From positions 1 to 42,626 of the forward strand of contig DPJA01000012.1 in assembly GCA_003543235.1 (NCBI GenBank): a stretch of 42,626 nucleotides of DNA, read 5' to 3'. Below the pieces are notes generated by a model. It saw only the letters and a list, made by a program, of their open reading frames with translations. It was not told the origin of the DNA and made no database searches. A program made the translations under genes and the position numbers. Shown one piece after another: positions 33,006 to 42,510 of the stretch (positions within the stretch are counted from its first letter, which is position 1; each line of letters starts with the position of its first letter). This stretch comes from Lachnospiraceae bacterium (GTDB taxonomy: Bacteria; Bacillota; Clostridia; Lachnospirales; Anaerotignaceae).

Positions 33006-33667
33006 AAACAAAGGTGCTGCTTATTGGAGGAAGAAGCAAGACAAAATCCCTTGCAACCTCTTTAATAAAAAAGGGATACAGTGTAACTGTAATAAATGAT
33101 AACTATGAAGACTGCTTGAAACTGGCTGAAATCCACAAGCTAACTGTCATCAATGGGGATGGGACTAGGCCGTTTGTGTTGGAGGATGCAAACGCAGTAG
33201 ATGCCGATATTGCTATTGCAATGACTGCAAAAGATGAAGATAATCTGGTTATTTGCCAATTATGTAAAAAGAAATTCCACATAGCTAAAACTGTGGCCCT
33301 CTTAACAGACCCAAAAAAGACTGATTTTTTTTACAAAATGGGGATAGACAGTGTTGTCTGTGCCATTACTGCCATCACCGGCATTATTGAGCAGCAGGCT
33401 TTATTGGACAAAATTACAACATTAATTCCTATTGGGGAGGGACGGGTTAATATTGCCCAGATTCCTATTCCTGGCACTTCCCCCGTTGTGGGGAAAAAAC
33501 TATGGGAAATTAACCTTCCCAAGGAAGTTGTTATCGGCTGTATTCTTCGCAGCGATACTACAATGGTTCCAAGAGGTGACACCCGCATTCTAGCAGGAGA
33601 TATGCTTATTCTCATATCCTCCGATAAACAAGAGATGGCGGCCATTCAAGAATTGACAGGACGGTGA
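33002..33667 (+). CDS. TrkA-type potassium uptake protein with degenerate nucleotide site
   Basis: 221 residues. TrkA-N domain (1-130) followed by TrkA-C (about 140-221; IPGTSPVVGKKLWEINLPKE, ending DMLILISSDKQE). The glycine motif of the N-domain reads LLIGGRSKTKSLA and lacks the GxGxxG pattern that its neighbour keeps, although GDGT and acidic positions remain. The pair therefore looks like a division of labour: the 156-residue protein binds nucleotide and this one supplies the C-domain (inference). Start ATG at 33002 overlaps the upstream stop; trkH begins 4 bases after its stop. Confidence 0.88.
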   Translation: MKTKVLLIGGRSKTKSLATSLIKKGYSVTVINDNYEDCLKLAEIHKLTVINGDGTRPFVLEDANAVDADIAIAMTAKDEDNLVICQLCKKKFHIAKTVALLTDPKKTDFFYKMGIDSVVCAITAITGIIEQQALLDKITTLIPIGEGRVNIAQIPIPGTSPVVGKKLWEINLPKEVVIGCILRSDTTMVPRGDTRILAGDMLILISSDKQEMAAIQELTGR

Positions 33668-33671
33668 TAGC

Positions 33672-35153
33672 ATGACTCGTAAATTCTCAAATCGCAGTAA
33701 TTATGGAAAACTCATGCTGCTGATTGGCCTTCTTGTGGCTATACCCTTAGTGATAGTGCCTTTTTATCCACAAGATTCTGTGTTTGCTGTTTCTTTTATA
33801 TTTCCTTCATTATTCTCCATTTTAGCAGGCAGTATTGTCTGTTTGGTTGGAAAAAAGAAGGACTCAGAGTTTGAATGGCGTTCTTCCATGCAACGCAGCA
33901 GCATCACAGTCCTGTTCGCATGGGGGTGGGGAGTTCTAATTGGTGCCATACCATTCGTTATTAGCGGTCAACTTACATTTGTTCAAGCACTGTTCGAATC
34001 TGTCAGTGGCTGGACGACCACTGGTCTTTCTGTTATGGATGTTTCGGCTACCCAGCATATCTTTCTGTTTCATCGAAGTTTTATGCAATTTTGTGGTGGA
34101 TTAGGCTTTGTGATGATGATGATTATGCTTGTGCAAGATAAACAATCCATGAATTTGTACAATGCCGAAGGTCATCCTGACAAGCTCCTGCCTAATTTAA
34201 AAAAGACAGCTCGGACGATTTGCTTGATGTACAACAGTTTTCTATTTGCAGGTATAGTAGCTTATGTCATTGCGGGAATGAGTTTGTTTGACGCAATAAA
34301 CCATTCGATGTGTTCATTATCTACTGGTGGATTTTCAACCAGACTAAACAGTATTGGGGAATATAACAGTTTTTCTATTGAAATTATTACAATAATTTTG
34401 ATGTTAATAGGCACAACAAACTTCGCTATTCTATCTCTTCTAACAAGAAGAAAATGGCGGCAAGTTATTAGAGTAAGCGAGGTCAAATTCATGTTCCTTC
34501 TGCTTTTGGCTTTTGTACCAATTACGGCTTTTTCTCTTATAAGCGACATGAATATGAGCATTGGTGAAGGATTACGTCGTGCTTTATTCGATGTTTCATC
34601 TGCCCTTTCAACCTCAGGCTACTCAAGTATGAGTTATGCCTCCTGGCCACCACTTTCAATCGGTATGCTTATACTGACAATGTTGATAGGCGGTGGGATA
34701 GGTTCAACAGCTGGAGGAATTAAACTGTCCCGAGTTTATTTAATGTTACGCATCACCATGCAGAATATACGCAAACGTCTTTTGCCACCTAGGAACGTAG
34801 AATCACCTTATTATTTCAGAGCACAAGGAAAAACAAAAATTGATTCCGAACTGGCTATGGATACCACTGGTTTTGTATCCAGTTATCTTTGTCTTTATAT
34901 CATCGGCACATTGCTCCTTACAGTAACTGCAGACTGTTCTTTAGCTGAAGCTATGTTTGAATTTGCTTCATCTCTTGGCACAGTAGGATTATCTATTGGT
35001 CTTACCTGTCCTTCTACAGGTGCAGCTACTCTTGTGGTGGAGATGGTTGGAATGATTTTTGGAAGACTAGAGATTTTCATTGTGTTTATAGGTGCTTATT
35101 CTATAGGCTCTGCACTGAAGCAAAAACTTGAAAGAATTAGAAAATTAGACTAA
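33672..35153 (+). CDS. trkH: TrkH/KtrB-type potassium transporter membrane subunit
   Basis: 493 residues with about ten membrane segments and four pore-loop repeats, each with a selectivity-filter glycine: SGWTTTGLSVMD, SLSTGGFST, STSGYSSMSY and SLGTVGLSIGL. Conserved family motifs include FCGGLGFVMM and GGGIGSTAGGIKLSR. It imports potassium with Na+ or H+, controlled by the two TrkA proteins in the same operon. The start is 4 bases past the previous stop. A hairpin terminator follows at 35243. Confidence 0.95.
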   Translation: MTRKFSNRSNYGKLMLLIGLLVAIPLVIVPFYPQDSVFAVSFIFPSLFSILAGSIVCLVGKKKDSEFEWRSSMQRSSITVLFAWGWGVLIGAIPFVISGQLTFVQALFESVSGWTTTGLSVMDVSATQHIFLFHRSFMQFCGGLGFVMMMIMLVQDKQSMNLYNAEGHPDKLLPNLKKTARTICLMYNSFLFAGIVAYVIAGMSLFDAINHSMCSLSTGGFSTRLNSIGEYNSFSIEIITIILMLIGTTNFAILSLLTRRKWRQVIRVSEVKFMFLLLLAFVPITAFSLISDMNMSIGEGLRRALFDVSSALSTSGYSSMSYASWPPLSIGMLILTMLIGGGIGSTAGGIKLSRVYLMLRITMQNIRKRLLPPRNVESPYYFRAQGKTKIDSELAMDTTGFVSSYLCLYIIGTLLLTVTADCSLAEAMFEFASSLGTVGLSIGLTCPSTGAATLVVEMVGMIFGRLEIFIVFIGAYSIGSALKQKLERIRKLD

Positions 35154-35242
35154 CAGGATACCCTAGAATTTTGAGCAGATAAATAATACAATAACCACTC
35201 AATTGAAATGTACTTTTCAAAAGTAAAAATGATTTATTTTAT

Positions 35243-35279
35243 GCAGGCCGACTGAAGTTTAAAGTTGACCTGCTTTTTT
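35243..35279 (+). terminator. Terminator of the Trk operon
   Basis: GCAGGCCGACT (35243-35253) pairs with AGTTGACCTGC (35263-35273) with one mismatch and one G-U pair, followed by six T residues. Confidence 0.8.
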
Positions 35280-35309
35280 CTCTATATTCTTCGGTAAGGC
35301 TTATCTTTG

Positions 35310-35340
35310 TCCGACCTCTTCCATATTGAGGCGGAGAACT
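35310..35340 (+). terminator. Second terminator-like hairpin
   Basis: TCCG-CCTC (35310-35318, one bulged A at 35314) pairs with GAGGCGGA (35328-35335) and is followed shortly by TTTTT. It lies 30 bases past the main terminator. Its purpose is unclear; it may be a relic of a lost gene. Apart from this, the terminator and the promoter at 35405, the 35154-35491 gap shows nothing. Confidence 0.4.
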
Positions 35341-35404
35341 TTTTATTTGAATGTAAAGGGGTCTTTGCTTTTATGTAAAATGGAAGTAATATCCATGATA
35401 TTCA

Positions 35405-35433
35405 TTGACTTTGATTTTTTTGAATGCTATAAT
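35405..35433 (+). promoter_or_regulatory. Promoter of the phosphatase-yibE/F operon
   Basis: TTGACT (35405-35410) and TATAAT (35428-35433) with a 17-base spacer, 58 bases before the ATG at 35492. Near-consensus vegetative promoter; no operator recognised. Confidence 0.8.
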
Positions 35434-35491
35434 CCGCCTTGTAATAAACAATTATATGAACTTTAAAGATGATTATTAGGAGGAATTAACA

Positions 35492-37054
35492 ATGTTTAAG
35501 AAAAAAGTAATCGTTACAGCATCAGTAGCTGCAATAATTGCGTGTCAGCCATTATTTGCTATTGCTGGGGCAGCACCAGATGGAAAAACCCTTGCACAAT
35601 TCACATCCGCTGCGGCAAATGGTAAGTATGATGCCTGGGAAACTGAATGGTCAAGCATAAGTAAAGATTGGACACAGGTTTCTTTGACACCTGGTTCAGA
35701 TGAAACAAAAATAAACTTTGCGTGGTATTCAAAAAGTGGTTCCAATGAAGCTTTATCTTATGGTACATCGCCAAATCTTGATTCGTCAACTACAGTTACA
35801 CACACACAAACGAAAGCACAGGAAGGATATGTTTCTAACAAAGCAACAATAACCCTTCTTGAACCTAATACAACATATTATTATAGAGTTGGCAATAGAG
35901 AAATTAACTCATTTAAAACACAGAATACATCTTCATTCAGTTTTGTTTTTGTAGGTGACCCACAGATTGGTTCTTCCAATGCAATGAAAGCGAAAAAACC
36001 AGAAGATATTGCTGTTCCAGAGTTTGCTACTGCACAGTATGAAGCAGTGGAAAGTGATACTTTTAACTGGAATAACACCCTTGAAATGGCTATAAAGCAA
36101 TCAAAAGAAATGCCAAGCTTCATTCTTTCAGCCGGAGATCAGATACAGACAAATGCAAAAAAAGTTGATGATATTTCAATAAGTGAAATTGAATATGCAG
36201 GTTACTTAAGCCCTGATATTCTTGAATCATTACCTGTTGCAACAACAGTTGGTAATCATGATTCAGATAATCCAAACTATACATGGCATTTTAATACACC
36301 AAATCTTAGCACTCTTGGTTCAAACAATATTGTTGGCGGTGACTACTATTTCCGTCATGGAAAAGCACTTTTTATCATGCTGAATACACAGGATACAAAT
36401 TCTGCAGAACATAAGAAATTTATTGAAGAAACAGTAAAAGCGAACAAGGATTGTAAATGGAAAATTGTAACGCTTCATCAAGATATTTATGGTTCAGCAG
36501 AGCATTCCAACGAACCTGAAATTACAAATCTTCGTTATGAGCTGGTTCCTATATTTGAAGCAAATGACATTGATGTTGTTTTAACTGGACATGATCATGC
36601 TTATTCAAGAAGCTATATCTTAAAAGGCGGTGTAAAAACAACAGAATATACAGATGACGAGTTTGATTCACAACTTGAAAAAGATCTAGAAAATGGCGAA
36701 AGTAAAGCAACTCTTACGGTAGGCCCTATGAATATTTTATACACAACAACAGATGCAGATGAAATAACATACCTTACGTATCTTCGTGAAGTAATGGATA
36801 AAAAGGCAGTTGTATCTACTGAAAATACCGTAGTAAACCCAGATGGTATTCTTTATATGACAGCAGGGTCCTCATCAGGCAGTAAATATTATGACCTTTC
36901 ACCAAGAAAACAAACTTATGTTGCCAACAGATGGCAGGAAGATATTCCTACTTATTCTTTAGTAGAAATTGATAATGATTCATTTACCATTAATACATAT
37001 CGTACAGATACAAATGAAAAAATTGATACAGAAATGTCAATTATTAAAAAATAA
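35492..37054 (+). CDS. Secreted purple-acid-phosphatase-like metallophosphoesterase
   Basis: 520 residues, ATG after AGGAGG. A signal peptide ends near IAGAAPD (residue 27). A Fn3-like purple acid phosphatase N-domain (about 60-145, ending LEPNTTYYYRVG) precedes a calcineurin-type domain whose dimetal motifs are all present in order: GDPQ (155-158), GDQ (215-217), GNHD (254-257), H329 in TLHQD and GHDH (366-369) followed by AYSRS. It should hydrolyse extracellular phosphate esters. No sortase, SLH or lipid anchor is visible, so it is probably released. The YibE/F gene follows 18 bases later and shares the promoter at 35405. A role in phosphate scavenging is inferred. Confidence 0.92.
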   Translation: MFKKKVIVTASVAAIIACQPLFAIAGAAPDGKTLAQFTSAAANGKYDAWETEWSSISKDWTQVSLTPGSDETKINFAWYSKSGSNEALSYGTSPNLDSSTTVTHTQTKAQEGYVSNKATITLLEPNTTYYYRVGNREINSFKTQNTSSFSFVFVGDPQIGSSNAMKAKKPEDIAVPEFATAQYEAVESDTFNWNNTLEMAIKQSKEMPSFILSAGDQIQTNAKKVDDISISEIEYAGYLSPDILESLPVATTVGNHDSDNPNYTWHFNTPNLSTLGSNNIVGGDYYFRHGKALFIMLNTQDTNSAEHKKFIEETVKANKDCKWKIVTLHQDIYGSAEHSNEPEITNLRYELVPIFEANDIDVVLTGHDHAYSRSYILKGGVKTTEYTDDEFDSQLEKDLENGESKATLTVGPMNILYTTTDADEITYLTYLREVMDKKAVVSTENTVVNPDGILYMTAGSSSGSKYYDLSPRKQTYVANRWQEDIPTYSLVEIDNDSFTINTYRTDTNEKIDTEMSIIKK

Positions 37055-37072
37055 TACTCAGGAGTGTTTTGC

Positions 37073-38224
37073 TTGAAACAACTAAAGAAACGTCAAATAA
37101 TATTTATTATCATAACAATATGTTTTATCGTGCTGCTGTGTTTTGTTAACCGAATAGAAAGAGTCTCTCTTTATGAAAATGAAGGACGTAGTTTTGAAAA
37201 AGCAACTGTTTTACAAGTGACCGAGGACAATATACAGGAATCCGGACAATATTTAGGTCAGCAAACAGTGATTCTTCAACTTAATTCTGGTGAATATAAA
37301 GGGACAACTGTTGAGGCATATAGTTCATCAAGCTACCTTTATGGTGCACATTGCGTTCCCAACATGAAGGTGATTGCTTCTGTAAATGATAGCGAAAGTG
37401 AATTGTATGTAAATGTATACAGTTTCGACAGAAGCTATATATTATATGCAATAGTTCTGCTGTTTCTTATTACAATATGGGCACTTGGTGGAAAGCAAGG
37501 ACTTAATTCAGTATTTAGCCTTATATTTACGTTTGTATGTATAATACTATTATTTATTCCGCTTATATACAAAGGAATATCACCAATTATCGCTGCCATG
37601 ATTGTTTCAGCACTTACTACAGTTGTAACGATGTATCTTATAGGTGGAGTATCAAGCAAAACATTTTCAGCCATTTTAAGTACCATTATCGGCGTTGTCC
37701 TATCAGGTGTGCTTGCAGTTATATTTGGATGTTTTACGAAGATAAATGGATTTAATGTTTCGGATATTGAACAGCTGGAATATGTAGGTCAGATGACAAA
37801 TATCAAAATCGGTGAGCTATTATATGCAGGCATACTGATTTCTTCTCTGGGTGCAATCATGGATGTTGCTATGTCGGTTGGTTCGCCAATTCATGAAATA
37901 CATTCAAAAATTCCAGAAGCAGATTTTCATGAGCTTTTCAAATCTGGAATCAATGTTGGCAGAGATATGATGGGAACAATGTCGAACACACTTATTCTTG
38001 CATTTACAGGCAGCTCAATTAATACACTGATATTCATATACGCTTATGGATATGGACTGAATCAGCTTATTAATATGTATTCAATAGGAATAGAAATAAT
38101 TCAGGGGGCTGCAGCAACACTTGGTGTTATTCTTACAGTACCGATTAGTGCTTATATAAATTCCATGATGATTTGTAAGAAAAAAAGAAAGAGTGAAGAA
38201 ATCTCTGAAATCAGCCTTCAATGA
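37073..38224 (+). CDS. YibE/F-family membrane protein
   Basis: 383 residues from a TTG at 37073 with AGGAG eight bases before it; the in-frame GTG at 37064 falls inside that ribosome site and is unlikely. One N-terminal membrane helix (about 10-28) is followed by an extracellular beta domain (about 40-120) and then seven or so membrane helices. Typical YibE/F features are ALGGKQGLNSVFSL, SALTTVVTMYLIGG and SLGAIMDVAMSVGSPIHEI. The family has no established substrate; YibE/F members are conserved in Firmicutes and proposed to be transporters. Its link to the phosphatase gene suggests a secreted-enzyme or ion-related role (inference). Confidence 0.88.
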   Translation: MKQLKKRQIIFIIITICFIVLLCFVNRIERVSLYENEGRSFEKATVLQVTEDNIQESGQYLGQQTVILQLNSGEYKGTTVEAYSSSSYLYGAHCVPNMKVIASVNDSESELYVNVYSFDRSYILYAIVLLFLITIWALGGKQGLNSVFSLIFTFVCIILLFIPLIYKGISPIIAAMIVSALTTVVTMYLIGGVSSKTFSAILSTIIGVVLSGVLAVIFGCFTKINGFNVSDIEQLEYVGQMTNIKIGELLYAGILISSLGAIMDVAMSVGSPIHEIHSKIPEADFHELFKSGINVGRDMMGTMSNTLILAFTGSSINTLIFIYAYGYGLNQLINMYSIGIEIIQGAAATLGVILTVPISAYINSMMICKKKRKSEEISEISLQ

Positions 38225-38431
38225 TAACATTTTTGGTGTCCAAGGGAAGATTTTAGTAACCAAGTTATATAATTGAGACCATTTCAAATTCCGTGTAAAC
38301 TCAAAAAACTGATATAAGATATTCAATAGCTTAAGATACCGAATTATGTGAAATACATTGATTACCTTATTGACTACAGACTTGATTTGTGCTGAAGCAT
38401 CGTTCTGAGTGAACTCATGCTGGGCACACTC

Positions 38432-38474
38432 AAAAAAATACTCCCTGAGTATAAACTCATGGAGTATTTTTTTT
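38432..38474. terminator. Strong bidirectional terminator
   Basis: AAAAAATACTCC (to 38444) pairs with GGAGTATTTTTT (from 38461), and inside it TGAGT (38446-38450) pairs with ACTCA (38455-38459) around an ATAA loop. T-runs on both strands serve the YibE/F gene and the convergent chemotaxis gene. The rest of the 38225-38509 gap shows nothing. Confidence 0.9.
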
Positions 38475-38509
38475 GTAAGCTTATGCGTTAAATCGCTGGC
38501 TATAAAGTA

Positions 38510-40318
38510 TTAATACTTACTTCCGCTATTGACTAAAGTACTATGATGGTTGTCAAATATATAGCCATTTTTTTCAACGTCATCATCTTTTAAATATTCC
38601 ACGTTTTCAAATTCTACAAGTTCAAATTTTGCAATAAGCTCTTGCAAAATATTAGCTTGACCGGATAATTCCTCACTTGCTGCTGCACTTTCCTCTGCAG
38701 TAGCCGCATTTGTCTGAACAACAGCTGAAATCTGTTCTATACCTTGATTAATTTGAATAATAGCAGTAGCTTGCTCCTGCGAAGCTTTCGCAATATCATC
38801 AATCAAAGCAACAACTTCTTTAGTTGCGTTGGCACTCTTATCCAAGGACGTTGCTGTTTTGCTTGTAATTTGTGAACCATTCTCAACTGCACTAATAGTT
38901 TCTTCAATTAAAATGGTAGTCTGCTTTGCTGCTTCGGCTGACTTACCGGCAAGGTTTCTAACTTCGTCAGCAACAACGGCAAAACCTTTACCCGCCACAC
39001 CTGCACGAGCTGCTTCCACAGCTGCATTTAGTGCAAGAATATTCGTCTGGAACGCGATGTCATCAATAATCTTAATAATTTTGGATATTTCAGACGACTT
39101 AAAATTAATCTGTTCCATAGCTATCATCATTTCACGCATTTGGTCATTGCTGGAAAACATTTCTCTTTCTGCAAAATTAGCCTTGTCATGTACTGATTTT
39201 GCATTTTCTGCATTTTTTCTTATTTGTTCGGTAATTTCAGTAATAGATGCAGATAATTCTTCGATTGAACTAGCCTGTTCAGTTGCTCCCTGAGAAAGAG
39301 CTTGGGCACCATTTGCCACTTGCCCAGCACCACTGTCAACCTGGTCAGCAGACTGATTGATTTGCATCAATGTAGAATTTAAGTTTGAAAGTAGCTCCTG
39401 CATATGTTTTTTTAATTTTTCAAACTGTCCAACATATTCCCTATGCAGCTCAACTTTCAGGTTCCCCTCAGATACGTTCTGTAAAGCATCAGAAATTTCA
39501 TCTATGTAACCTTGATAATTAACCAGCCTCTCAATAGTTAGATTAAAGGCTTTGGCAAGACGACCGACTTCATCTTTTGATTGGACCGAAAATTCCACAT
39601 CAAAATTCCCCTCTGCAATTTGCTGTGCCGCCTCTGTGACTTTTTGAATAGGTTTGGCAATTCCAGTGCTGATAAAAAGCGTGATTACAAACGCAAGAAG
39701 GAGCAAAATCACAGTCAATATTACCACAGATTTGACTGTTGAAATCGTTCCTTCATCTAAAATATTATTTATAGATTCCATTGGCACGCCAACAAAGTAG
39801 ATGCCAATTATTTGATTGTTATTATCATACAAGGGTGTATACCCTGTCATATACTGAGAGCCCAAAATATCAGCTTCACCAAAGTATAAATTACCTTTCA
39901 AAATTTCCTGATATGCTTGTCCGCTTCTATCAAGCTCTGTACCAATTACTCTTTCTCCTTTATCATCCTTTACGGTAGTTAATACCCTAATAAACTTATC
40001 GCCATCTTTGGCAAAGACAGTTGCAACGACATCCATGTCCTCAGAAAACTTGTCTATGTACTGAAATTTCCCTTCTATGGGCTGCTTATTTTTATCTATC
40101 AGTTCACCGTTTGTATCCAAGGCAAGAAAACCAAACTGTTCATCCAGATAAGTTTTCAGCATATTGTTGCTGCTGGTAAGTCTTTCCTTAACTAAAGTGT
40201 TAATAATGTTATCGGTGACACCAAGGCTCTGAAATAATACCATGCTTACTGATATTAACACCACTATTGAAATCAAAGTAAGTATCATTAAAACAAGTTT
40301 TCCCTTTAAAGTTTTCAT
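38510..40318 (-). CDS. Methyl-accepting chemotaxis protein with Cache-type sensor
   Basis: 602 residues. An N-terminal membrane helix (8-30) precedes an extracellular Cache-like domain (about 35-195; TKDDKGERVIGTELDRSGQA, GYTPLYDNNNQIIGIYFVG). A second helix (about 195-215) is followed by a HAMP domain with STGIAKPIQKVTEAAQQIAE, a second HAMP-like region and a long coiled coil. The signalling tip reads IDDIAFQTNILALNAAVEAARAG and continues into GKGFAVVADEVRNLAG. The extreme C-terminus is polar, with no pentapeptide of the NWETF type. GGGGG precedes the ATG. Upstream at 40345-40351 the minus strand reads CCGATGT, like a sigma-D -10, but spacing to any TAAA-type -35 is poor. No other chemotaxis genes are nearby. 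Confidence 0.93.
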   Translation of the reverse strand: MKTLKGKLVLMILTLISIVVLISVSMVLFQSLGVTDNIINTLVKERLTSSNNMLKTYLDEQFGFLALDTNGELIDKNKQPIEGKFQYIDKFSEDMDVVATVFAKDGDKFIRVLTTVKDDKGERVIGTELDRSGQAYQEILKGNLYFGEADILGSQYMTGYTPLYDNNNQIIGIYFVGVPMESINNILDEGTISTVKSVVILTVILLLLAFVITLFISTGIAKPIQKVTEAAQQIAEGNFDVEFSVQSKDEVGRLAKAFNLTIERLVNYQGYIDEISDALQNVSEGNLKVELHREYVGQFEKLKKHMQELLSNLNSTLMQINQSADQVDSGAGQVANGAQALSQGATEQASSIEELSASITEITEQIRKNAENAKSVHDKANFAEREMFSSNDQMREMMIAMEQINFKSSEISKIIKIIDDIAFQTNILALNAAVEAARAGVAGKGFAVVADEVRNLAGKSAEAAKQTTILIEETISAVENGSQITSKTATSLDKSANATKEVVALIDDIAKASQEQATAIIQINQGIEQISAVVQTNAATAEESAAASEELSGQANILQELIAKFELVEFENVEYLKDDDVEKNGYIFDNHHSTLVNSGSKY

Positions 40319-40730
40319 TTGTTCCCCCTATATATCATCACAAGACATCGGTATGTAAAAATAATAACCCTTAATTTCATCGTATCTCAGCTCTCGTAAA
40401 TATATAAATTTCTCCTAAGTCTCAACTCCTTCCGCTAGAACCTTAATGCTAAGATTTTCTGCAAAATATAAGGCTCCTCATTGAAATCCGTGCTTTAAGT
40501 AAGTTCTTTTTGAATGTTTTTCGCAAAGAGTTCCGGTATCAATCAAAATCACTTTGAACTGACAAATAAATTCACAATTCTTTAGCTACACTAAGGATAC
40601 ATTTACAGAGTACATTTGTCAACTCAAAACTGTCTGTACCCCCTTTATTATACTTTTTTGTTGCATAAAACATTTAAGAATACCTTCATATAATGTTGGA
40701 CACAATGTCAACAAGGTCCCGTTTATAAAG
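40319..40730. other. Non-coding stretch upstream of the chemotaxis gene
   Basis: About 410 bases with no coding frame that I can support. Apart from the chemotaxis gene's ribosome site and a weak sigma-D-like -10, I see no clear promoter, repeat or RNA. Base composition is like that of other intergenic DNA here. Confidence 0.5.
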
Positions 40731-40894
40731 GTGCTACAGCAAAATGTAACCAAGGCTGTAAAGGAATTCGATACTAAATCAGTGGAAGGCATCAATGAAA
40801 AGCTAGTAAAACCCTAATGCAAAAAATCATCGTCTTTAATGACCATTTTGCTGTTGAATTCAAAGCCTGTGTTAGTGTTGAAATCGAGTGGTAA
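40731..40894 (+). pseudogene. Possible relic of a large serine recombinase C-terminus
   Basis: Frame 40731-40817 encodes a short run ending FDTKSVEGINEKLVKP before a stop. The next frame then reads KIIVFNDHFAVEFK and ends VEIEW at 40891. A pattern of EFD..., K-I-x-V-x-x, FxFK and a final IE[VW] is common at the C-terminus of site-specific serine recombinases. There is no start, and the frame is broken at least once. The match is short and made by eye. Confidence 0.35.
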
Positions 40895-40923
40895 CATCAG
40901 ACAGCACAGAACCCTTCCAAAGC

Positions 40924-42510
40924 CTAAACTTCCTTTATTCCTATATCCTTCAAGTAGTTGTGAACGCCATCATAAAAATCAGGCTGCATAGTTATATCAT
41001 TTTCATCACCAGTTGGTACAAAAATAACAAAGCCTTGTCGTGCCCTTGTTAAAAGAACTCTATAAGCATTTTTCAAATAAAGAATATTATCTTCCTTATT
41101 TATATTTTGCCACTTTGTGCCGTTGAAGTTATAGTACTCAAAATGATTGAGATTAAATCTTAAATTTGCATCCCAGCAAACAATTGTCCAATCAAGCTCT
41201 AAGCCCTGTATGTCAAATTCTGTAGCTGTTTCTTCTAAGAAATAAGACGCCCTTACATCATCCTTATCATTTAGAAACCAATTTGGAGCATCAACTTTAT
41301 TTTGTACCCATACCCCATATTTGCGCAAACGTTTAGCACCAGAGCTTGCGGTCATTCCATAACGCTGTGAGCCCTTCGATTTTTCTCTTACCCATTTTTT
41401 TGCGGTTTTTAAATCTCTCGTAATGCAGATAGGATAATCCTTGTTAAATTGCTTATATAATTCTTTTGCTACAGCTTTGTCTACATCTAAAACCGCCTTA
41501 ACAAATGCTGCTACATTTTCACTTCTGAATGAACGTAAAGATACAGACAGATGCAAATTCTCTATGATTTTATAATTAATACCTTCCGCCAATTCCTCAA
41601 AGGAATTACCTTTAGAATATTCCTCATCTGTGATTTTGTCTGATATGTATACATTCCAATCAGGGTAATTATTTCTTAACGATTCAAACCAACCAGATAT
41701 CCCTGCTGACTCACCTTTATTTATCTCTTGACCACCACCAATTAAACACACAATAGTAGACCATCCCTCATGACGGTTTAATATGCTTATTAAGAATTCA
41801 GGTTCTGACATATTAAAATCCAAAACACCCTTTTTTCTTTTCATAAAATCAGTAAGATTAGGCTCGTCCCATGCTCGCTGTGCTTCATCAAATATAGCAA
41901 CTCTTTCAATAGGTGGCGTATCAACAGATATAGCATCGTCACGAAAATGATGAATTATCTGAATAAACTCTTTTGCCTTTCTCATTGCTTCAGTTTTTTT
42001 AGTACCATTTCTTTCTACATCATCACGTGCCAATGCTTCTTGTAAAACATCAACTAATGGGCCATTACCAGACAAGAAAACAGCGTGCTCGTTCTCATCT
42101 ACCTTTTGACGCTCGATAGCAATATTAAGTCCTGCTAAAGTCTTACCTGCTCCTGGTACGCCAGTAATAAAACAAATTGACTTTTTGTTATTTGCTTTGC
42201 TGTAATCGATAATTTCGTTTATAGCTTTTGTGGTCTGATTAAGATTTTTTGCACTAGCATCATTTCTTGAAATGTCATCAACATTGTGTCCCATATATAG
42301 AGCCTGTGCTGCTTCAATAATTGTAGGCGTCGGCATATACAACGAATTAATCCAATTATCAGGATTGAAGCTGTCCCTATGATACTGAGAACAAACTTGG
42401 AAAGGCAACATATTTTTGGACAATATTTTAAAGGAGAGATTGCCTATACTCAACAGGACTTTTGTATCCGAGTGTTCCATGAATTCTTTTGTTGTTAAAC
42501 CAATAAACAT
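40924..42510 (-). CDS. DUF2075 ATPase/helicase-like protein, 5' end replaced by an IS element
   Basis: The open frame has 528 codons, but the first 40 or so residues (to about 42390) are read out of frame through the end of an IS3-family element, so the gene has lost its own start. From about residue 45 the DUF2075 sequence is clear: NPDNWINSLYMPTPTIIEAA, Walker A GVPGAGKTLAG, FLSGNGPLV, Walker B VAIFDEAQRAW, LIGGGQEINKGE, TATEFDIQGLELDW and the helicase-like YRVLLTRARQGFVIF. These are superfamily 1-like ATPases, frequently found in defence islands. Full-length relatives have more sequence before this point. It is likely non-functional, or at best expressed from a fortuitous start. Confidence 0.75.
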   Translation of the reverse strand: MFIGLTTKEFMEHSDTKVLLSIGNLSFKILSKNMLPFQVCSQYHRDSFNPDNWINSLYMPTPTIIEAAQALYMGHNVDDISRNDASAKNLNQTTKAINEIIDYSKANNKKSICFITGVPGAGKTLAGLNIAIERQKVDENEHAVFLSGNGPLVDVLQEALARDDVERNGTKKTEAMRKAKEFIQIIHHFRDDAISVDTPPIERVAIFDEAQRAWDEPNLTDFMKRKKGVLDFNMSEPEFLISILNRHEGWSTIVCLIGGGQEINKGESAGISGWFESLRNNYPDWNVYISDKITDEEYSKGNSFEELAEGINYKIIENLHLSVSLRSFRSENVAAFVKAVLDVDKAVAKELYKQFNKDYPICITRDLKTAKKWVREKSKGSQRYGMTASSGAKRLRKYGVWVQNKVDAPNWFLNDKDDVRASYFLEETATEFDIQGLELDWTIVCWDANLRFNLNHFEYYNFNGTKWQNINKEDNILYLKNAYRVLLTRARQGFVIFVPTGDENDITMQPDFYDGVHNYLKDIGIKEV

